Shown here: positions 6,543-10,709 of the stretch, piece after piece
Layout: every line of letters starts with the position of its first letter
Position numbering within the stretch: position 1 is the stretch's first letter
Source of the DNA: Clostridia bacterium
GTDB taxonomy: Bacteria > Bacillota > Peptococcia > DRI-13 > DTU073
DNA: 10,709 nt
Reading direction: 5' to 3'
Assembly: GCA_012842035.1 (NCBI GenBank)
Contig: DUTO01000049.1
Coordinates: 1 to 10,709 of the forward strand
The notes under the pieces: generated by a model
The model's input: only the letters and a program-made list of their open reading frames with translations
Databases searched by the model: none
Told to the model about the DNA's origin: nothing
Position numbers and translations under genes: made by a program

Positions 6543-8567
6543 TTGGATGTTTCTCGTTATCTTGATCTTTTTTTAGAAGAATCAATGGAGCATTTACAAA
6601 CATTAAATTTAGGGTTATTAAGTTTGGAGAAAGACTCTAATAGACTGGACCTTTTGGATGAGATTTTTAGAGCTGCTCATACTTTAAAAGGGATGTCTGC
6701 GACGATGGGATATGATCCAGTTGCCCAATTAACCCATAAGATGGAGAGTCTTTTGGAGAAAATTAAGGAAAGAAAAATTCTTTTAAATCAGGAGATTGTG
6801 AATACACTTTTTCAGTGTGTAGATGCTTTAGAAAAAATGTTATTGATGATTAGAGAAGGAGAAACACCTGAACTTGATTTAAAGAATTTATTAAAGAAGC
6901 TTAATAATTTAGAAAAAAGTCAAGTAATTAAAGAAGTAGAACAGGAGCGCAATAAACAAAAAAGTCCCCCAAAGTTTCAACAAGAAGAATTGGAAAGTGG
7001 GTTTAATGAATATGAAATAAATGTTATTCATGAAGCCTTATCTAAAGGATTTAATGTTTGGAAAATCATGATTAGTCTTTCTCCCGATTGTTTAATGAAA
7101 AGTGTTAGGGCTTTCATGGTTTTTCGTAATTTAGAAAGCTTGGGTGAAATAATTAAGGCAGTACCGCCGGTGCAAGATATTGAAGATGAAAAATTCGATC
7201 GGGAATTTACTTTATTTCTCGTTTCTAAAGAGGAATCTACAGAAATTGAGCAAGCTTTAAATATTTCTGAAATTGCGATTAAAAGCATGGAAAAAGTAAA
7301 GGTTAAAAAAAGCAAGGGCAGTGTTCCTCATAAGCCTATTAAAACAAAAAACAAGACTCAGTTTGCTTCCGGAAAAAAGCATCAAGTTTATCAAACAGTT
7401 AGAGTTGATATTGGGCGTCTGGATAAACTGATGAATCTTGTAGGTGAATTAGTAATTAATAAAACACGTTTAGAACAGATTTATCTTTCTAATGATTGGC
7501 GTGGTCTTCATGAAACCATAGAACAAATTAATCATATTACTACAGATTTACAGATGGTTGTACAAAATGTACGCATGGTTTCCATTGAGCAAGTTTTTAA
7601 TCGTTTTCCGAGAATGGTGCGTGACCTAACTAAAGAATTAGGCAAAGAAGTCGATTTGATTTTAGAAGGTAAAGATACGGAGCTTGATCGTACGGTAATT
7701 GATGAAATAGGAGACCCTTTGGTGCATCTTATTCGTAATGCCATTGACCATGGTTTAGAACCTCCTAAGGAAAGGGAAGTTAGTCACAAAAGCCCTACAG
7801 GTATGTTAAAATTATCAGCTAAACATGAAGGGAACCAGGTGAGTATTTGTGTCGAAGATGATGGCCGAGGCTTAGATGTTGAAGCTATTAGGTGTAAAGT
7901 TTTGGAAAACAAAATTGTGACTAAATCACAATTAGAGACAATGGATGAACAGGCAATCGTTAATTTAATTTTTGAGTCCGGTTTTTCTACAGCGAAAGTT
8001 GTAACTAATGTTTCAGGTCGCGGTGTAGGTTTAGATGTAGTTAAAAACAAGATTGTTGCCCTTAATGGTCAAGTTTCTGTAGAAACCAAAAAAGGACAAG
8101 GGACTCGCTTTCTTATTAAATTACCTTTAACTTTGGCTATAATCCAGGCACTTTTAGTTAAGGTGCAAGAAGAAATTTTTGCTATACCTTTAGTTAATAT
8201 TGATGAAACAACTGATTTAGAGCCGAAAAAAATTAAAAACATTCAAGGGCAACCGACAATGGTTTTGCGAGGGAAGGTATTACCTCTTGTTTATATTAAA
8301 AAGATTTTAGAAGTTCCGGGAGATAAAGAAGCAGAAGAATTAAATGTCGTTGTGGTTCAGAAAGGCAAGCAAAAAATAGGACTTGTGGTTGAAGATTTAA
8401 TTGGTCAACAGGAAATTGTGATTAGTTCTTTAGGTAAACTTCTTTCCGGCTTACCGGGAATTGTGGGTGCTTCAATTTTGGGTGATGGGACGGTTGCCTT
8501 AATCCTTGATATCGGAACTTTATTTTGGGAGGGGATAAGTTGTGGAGAATCAATTTATAGCTTTTAA
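6543..8567 (+). CDS. cheA: Chemotaxis histidine kinase CheA
   Basis: CheA is the cytoplasmic kinase that, with CheW and receptors, phosphorylates CheY. From TTG 6543 the product has 674 residues and starts MDVSRYLDLFLEES, close to the Bacillus CheA N-terminus as I know it. Domains in order: P1 Hpt domain (about 1-105) with phospho-acceptor H46 in AAHTLKG; P2 CheY-docking domain (about 150-250); a lysine-rich linker (about 250-280); P3 dimerisation helices (about 285-345); P4 ATPase, with N box HLIRNAIDHG (395-404), G1 box VEDDGRGLD (437-445), the GFSTA segment near 480, G2 box GRGVGLDVV (492-500) and GQGTRF (518-523); and P5 CheW-like domain (about 535-665). All catalytic boxes are intact. 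Longer starts at 6534 and 6537 are disfavoured by Shine-Dalgarno spacing. The 3' end overlaps cheW by 26 nt. Confidence 0.96.
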   Translation: MDVSRYLDLFLEESMEHLQTLNLGLLSLEKDSNRLDLLDEIFRAAHTLKGMSATMGYDPVAQLTHKMESLLEKIKERKILLNQEIVNTLFQCVDALEKMLLMIREGETPELDLKNLLKKLNNLEKSQVIKEVEQERNKQKSPPKFQQEELESGFNEYEINVIHEALSKGFNVWKIMISLSPDCLMKSVRAFMVFRNLESLGEIIKAVPPVQDIEDEKFDREFTLFLVSKEESTEIEQALNISEIAIKSMEKVKVKKSKGSVPHKPIKTKNKTQFASGKKHQVYQTVRVDIGRLDKLMNLVGELVINKTRLEQIYLSNDWRGLHETIEQINHITTDLQMVVQNVRMVSIEQVFNRFPRMVRDLTKELGKEVDLILEGKDTELDRTVIDEIGDPLVHLIRNAIDHGLEPPKEREVSHKSPTGMLKLSAKHEGNQVSICVEDDGRGLDVEAIRCKVLENKIVTKSQLETMDEQAIVNLIFESGFSTAKVVTNVSGRGVGLDVVKNKIVALNGQVSVETKKGQGTRFLIKLPLTLAIIQALLVKVQEEIFAIPLVNIDETTDLEPKKIKNIQGQPTMVLRGKVLPLVYIKKILEVPGDKEAEELNVVVVQKGKQKIGLVVEDLIGQQEIVISSLGKLLSGLPGIVGASILGDGTVALILDIGTLFWEGISCGESIYSF

Positions 8568-8964
8568 ACTAGGCAATGAAGAATATGCTGTTGATATTCT
8601 TGCTGTAAAAGAAATAATTCGTTGGATACATATTACGCGTGTTCCTAAAGCTCCTTCTTTTGTTTATGGTGTGATTAATTTAAGAGGGAATGTTATTCCT
8701 GTGCTTAATACTCATTTGCGACTTCAACTTCCTGATATTGAGATAGCTGATAAATCAAGAATTATAATTTTCCAGGTGGAAGAATTAGTGGTTGGGCTTA
8801 CTGTTGATGAAGTTGTTGAAGTTATTACTTTAAATGATGACATGCTAGAAAAGCCTCAAATGGTTGAAGGTAATCACCGTTTTATTAAGAATATAGGAAA
8901 AATCAAGAATCGTCTAATTATGATTCTTGATTTACCTAAAATATTTGATTTGAAATTAATATAA
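8542..8964 (+). CDS. cheW: Chemotaxis coupling protein CheW
   Basis: CheW links methyl-accepting receptors to CheA in the polar signalling array. The 140-residue product is a single CheW (SH3-like) domain. FIAFKLGNEEYAVDI (5-19) forms the first strands, VKEIIRW and ITRVPKAPSFVYGVINLRGNVIPV follow at about 23-55, and RLIMILDLPKIF closes it. The VYGVINLRGNVIPVLN core is the most diagnostic element. It is slightly shorter than many CheW proteins (about 150-160 residues), mainly because both tails are short. The GTG start lies 26 nt inside cheA. GGGAGGGG (8527-8534) lies seven bases upstream, which supports that start despite the overlap. cheC follows after 19 nt. Translational coupling with cheA would help keep the partners in proportion; that is inference. 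Confidence 0.94.
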   Translation: MENQFIAFKLGNEEYAVDILAVKEIIRWIHITRVPKAPSFVYGVINLRGNVIPVLNTHLRLQLPDIEIADKSRIIIFQVEELVVGLTVDEVVEVITLNDDMLEKPQMVEGNHRFIKNIGKIKNRLIMILDLPKIFDLKLI

Positions 8965-8983
8965 ATGGATAGGAGAATTATTA

Positions 8984-9607
8984 ATGGAAGGCTATTTTGA
9001 TTTAAATGAAATGCAGTTAGATGCCTTAAAAGAAATTAGTAATATTGGCGCTGGTAATGCAGCGACTTCTCTTTCGATAATGTTAGATCGTAAAATAGAA
9101 GTTTCCGTACCTAAAGTGAATATTGCTCCTTTTGCTGAAATTATAAAAACAATTGGAGGAGCAGAAAAGGAAGTTGCCGGTGGATATTTGCTTGTTAATA
9201 GTAATACTCCAATGGGAATTTTGTTTTTATTACCCGGAGAACAAGTGCCATTTTTTCTTGATTTATTATTTGGTTCGACATCGGAGACACAAACAGTTAA
9301 TTCACAACAGTTAAATGAAATGCAAGAGTCAGCCTTGATCGAGATTGTTAATATTCTTGCCGGTTCATATTTAAATGCTCTAGGATTTTTTACACAACGT
9401 GTTTTTGTTCCTTCTGTTCCTGCTTTAGCTATTGATATGGCAGGGGCAATCTTAGGTGAAGTTTTACAAAGTATTGGCATTGTTAGTGATTATGCTTTAA
9501 TTATTGAAAACATGTTTTCGGAAGAAGAAAAAAAGATTAATGGGTATTTTTTTCTTCTTCCGGAACCGCAAGCATTAGAAATATTATTGAATGCTCTAGG
9601 AGTGTAA
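8984..9607 (+). CDS. cheC: CheY-P phosphatase CheC
   Basis: CheC dephosphorylates CheY-P and binds CheD as part of the Bacillus-type adaptation system. The 207-residue product has the two pseudo-symmetric halves of the CheC/CheX/FliY family. Both phosphatase sites fit the published pattern (D/S)-x3-E-x2-N-x22-P exactly: D13, E17, N20, P43 in the first half and S117, E121, N124, P147 in the second. CheC should thus have two working active sites. There is no N-terminal CheY-binding or C-terminal FliN-like extension, which argues for CheC and against FliY. AGGAGA (8971-8976) is seven bases before the ATG. The 3' end carries the cheD ribosome binding site and cheD starts 3 nt after the stop. Confidence 0.95.
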   Translation: MEGYFDLNEMQLDALKEISNIGAGNAATSLSIMLDRKIEVSVPKVNIAPFAEIIKTIGGAEKEVAGGYLLVNSNTPMGILFLLPGEQVPFFLDLLFGSTSETQTVNSQQLNEMQESALIEIVNILAGSYLNALGFFTQRVFVPSVPALAIDMAGAILGEVLQSIGIVSDYALIIENMFSEEEKKINGYFFLLPEPQALEILLNALGV

Positions 9608-9610
9608 TTA

Positions 9611-10099
9611 ATGGTCAACGAATCAGTTAAAATTGGTATAGCAGAATTTAAAATAGCTCGTACTCCGATTAGTATTATTACAACGGGTTTAGGGTCGTGT
9701 GTGGGGGTTTGTTTATGGGATCCCATTATAAAAATTGGGGGAATGGTTCATATTATGCTCCCAGATAGTAAGCAAGGACGGAATGTATTGAATCGAGCAA
9801 AATATGCAGATTCCGGAATTGAATTGCTTATTGAGGAATTATGTAAAAATGGTGCTCAGAAAAGTCGTTTGGTAGCTAAAATTGCCGGAGGAGCTCAGAT
9901 GTTTAACTTTCCCAATGCTAATAAGACGATGAAGATTGGTAATCGCAATATAGTTGCTGTAAAGAATACCTTAAAATTTTATAAAATTAAGCTTTTAGCT
10001 GAAGATATAGGAGGAAATTATGGGCGTACTATCGAATTCTTTACTAAGAACGGTCAATTGCTTGTAAAGAGTATATGTAAAGGAGTTAAGGTTATTTAA
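9611..10099 (+). CDS. cheD: Chemoreceptor glutamine deamidase CheD
   Basis: CheD deamidates specific glutamines on chemoreceptors and, through exchange with CheC, adjusts CheA activity. The 162-residue product has the family core TTGLGSCVGVCLWD (24-37). The predicted catalytic residues are C30 and H47 (in GGMVHIMLP), 17 residues apart as in Thermotoga CheD (C27/H44), with T24 in the place of its T21. AGGAQMF (93-99) and the GNRNI segment near 109 are also typical, as is DIGGNYGRT (137-145). AGGAG at 9598-9602, inside the end of cheC, is eight bases before the ATG. The stop overlaps the start of the sigma factor gene by one base. Length is normal. Confidence 0.95.
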   Translation: MVNESVKIGIAEFKIARTPISIITTGLGSCVGVCLWDPIIKIGGMVHIMLPDSKQGRNVLNRAKYADSGIELLIEELCKNGAQKSRLVAKIAGGAQMFNFPNANKTMKIGNRNIVAVKNTLKFYKIKLLAEDIGGNYGRTIEFFTKNGQLLVKSICKGVKVI

Positions 10100-10709
10100 T
10101 GGAACCTCATGACCTCTGGAAAGAATATTTTTTAAATAGGGACCCGGCACTTAAAGAAGAATTAATAGTCCATTACATTTCTTTAGTACAGAAAATTGCC
10201 GGAAAAGTGGCTTATGCTTTACCGGCACACATGGAGCGCGATGATTTATATAGTTATGGTATTTTTGGACTTTTGGAAGCCATTGATCGATATAATCCTA
10301 ATTTAGGAGTACCTTTTGCTGGTTTTGCTATTAAAAGAATTAAGGGTTCCATTATTGATGGAATTCGTAAAGAGGATTGGCTTCCCGTTTCGGTAAGAAA
10401 AAGAGCAAAACAAGTGGAACAAGCATATGAAAAAATAGAAATGCAATTAGGGCGTAGTGCCACAGATGAAGAAATAGCCTCTGAACTGAAAATTAGTATA
10501 AACGAATGGACTCAATGGTTAAAAACGTTACAATATATTACGATTTTATCTCTTGACCAATCACTTAGTGAAGAACAGGATTTTTCTTTAAAAGATAATC
10601 TTTTTAATTCTGAAAGCCCTAATCCTTTACAAATAATCATAAAAAAAGAAATAAAAAATATTCTTATGCAAGCAATAGAAAGATTGTATAGGCTAATAAC
10701 TAATTTTTC
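10099..10709 (+). CDS. sigD: Flagellar sigma factor SigD/FliA (sigma-28 family), 3'-truncated by window end
   Basis: This is the 5' part of a sigma-28-family RNA polymerase sigma factor, which transcribes late flagellar and chemotaxis genes. The reading frame is open from the ATG at 10099 to the window edge: 203 complete codons of an expected 250 or so. Region 2 is clear: HYISLVQKIAGKVA (25-38), ERDDLYSYGIFGLLEAIDRY (46-65), then VPFAGFAIKRIKGSIIDGIR (71-90) and EDWLPVSVR (92-100). Region 3 follows with QLGRSATDEEIA (116-127). Region 4 should begin at QAIERL (191-196), but the usual LPERE segment is not seen there: the last codons read YRLITNF. AGGAG at 10081-10085 is a distant ribosome binding site (13 bases); coupling to the cheD stop, which overlaps by one base, is likely. 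Position after cheD is that of sigD in Bacillus. Confidence 0.93.
   Translation, partial: MEPHDLWKEYFLNRDPALKEELIVHYISLVQKIAGKVAYALPAHMERDDLYSYGIFGLLEAIDRYNPNLGVPFAGFAIKRIKGSIIDGIRKEDWLPVSVRKRAKQVEQAYEKIEMQLGRSATDEEIASELKISINEWTQWLKTLQYITILSLDQSLSEEQDFSLKDNLFNSESPNPLQIIIKKEIKNILMQAIERLYRLITNF

Noticed and set aside
6490..6576. A small open frame (about 28 codons, GTG then ATG start) with a hydrophobic tail spanning the gap before cheA.
   Set aside because: It has no clear ribosome binding site, contains the cheA Shine-Dalgarno sequence and runs into cheA in another frame; its hydrophobic end is what the out-of-frame cheA start happens to encode.
8992..9480. Minus-strand open frame of 162 codons inside cheC.
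   Set aside because: It is antisense to CheC, whose two phosphatase motifs are intact; the antisense product is low-complexity and resembles no family I know.
10254..10463. Minus-strand open frame inside the sigma factor gene.
   Set aside because: It is the complement of conserved sigma regions 2 and 3; no start signal or domain supports it.

Overview
The window is one uninterrupted, plus-strand stretch of a flagellar/chemotaxis (fla/che) operon from a Gram-positive, AT-rich bacterium. Gene content and order (fliR-flhB-flhA-flhF-flhG-[PilZ]-cheA-cheW-cheC-cheD-sigD) follow the late part of the large Bacillus-type fla/che operon. CheC, CheD, a Bacillus-type CheA and an FlhF/FlhG pair all point to Bacillota. 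The low GC, frequent GTG/TTG starts and the PilZ gene after flhG suggest a motile Clostridia-class anaerobe more than a Bacillus; that placement is inference from layout, not a phylogenetic result.

Layout. Positions 1-3816 hold the export-gate genes of the flagellar type III secretion apparatus: fliR (5' end missing, with an apparent frameshift near 34-39), flhB and flhA. Positions 3806-5802 hold the two NTPases that set flagellar position and number, flhF (SRP-type GTPase) and flhG (MinD-type ATPase). Positions 5806-6477 hold a YcgR/PilZ protein with an intact c-di-GMP-binding motif. A 65-nt gap follows, the only real intergenic space. Positions 6543-10099 hold the chemotaxis block: cheA (histidine kinase), cheW (coupling protein), cheC (CheY-P phosphatase) and cheD (receptor glutamine deamidase). 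From 10099 to the end is the 5' part of the flagellar sigma factor gene sigD/fliA, cut by the window edge.

How they work together. FliR, FlhB and FlhA form the membrane gate that exports rod, hook and filament subunits. FlhF and FlhG decide where and how many such machines are built. CheA/CheW signal from receptors to CheY, while CheC and CheD adapt the signal. The PilZ protein can tie motor behaviour to c-di-GMP, and the sigma factor turns on late flagellar and chemotaxis genes. Most neighbours overlap or lie within 20 nt, so the block is almost certainly co-transcribed and translationally coupled.

Points of note: cheB, which lies between flhG and cheA in Bacillus subtilis, is absent and the PilZ gene occupies that place; both window ends show sequence that breaks conserved proteins, which looks like contig-edge error or local decay; several starts (flhA, cheA) are best moved downstream by Shine-Dalgarno spacing. 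I see no RNA gene, mobile element, CRISPR array or terminator, and no sign of an undescribed system.
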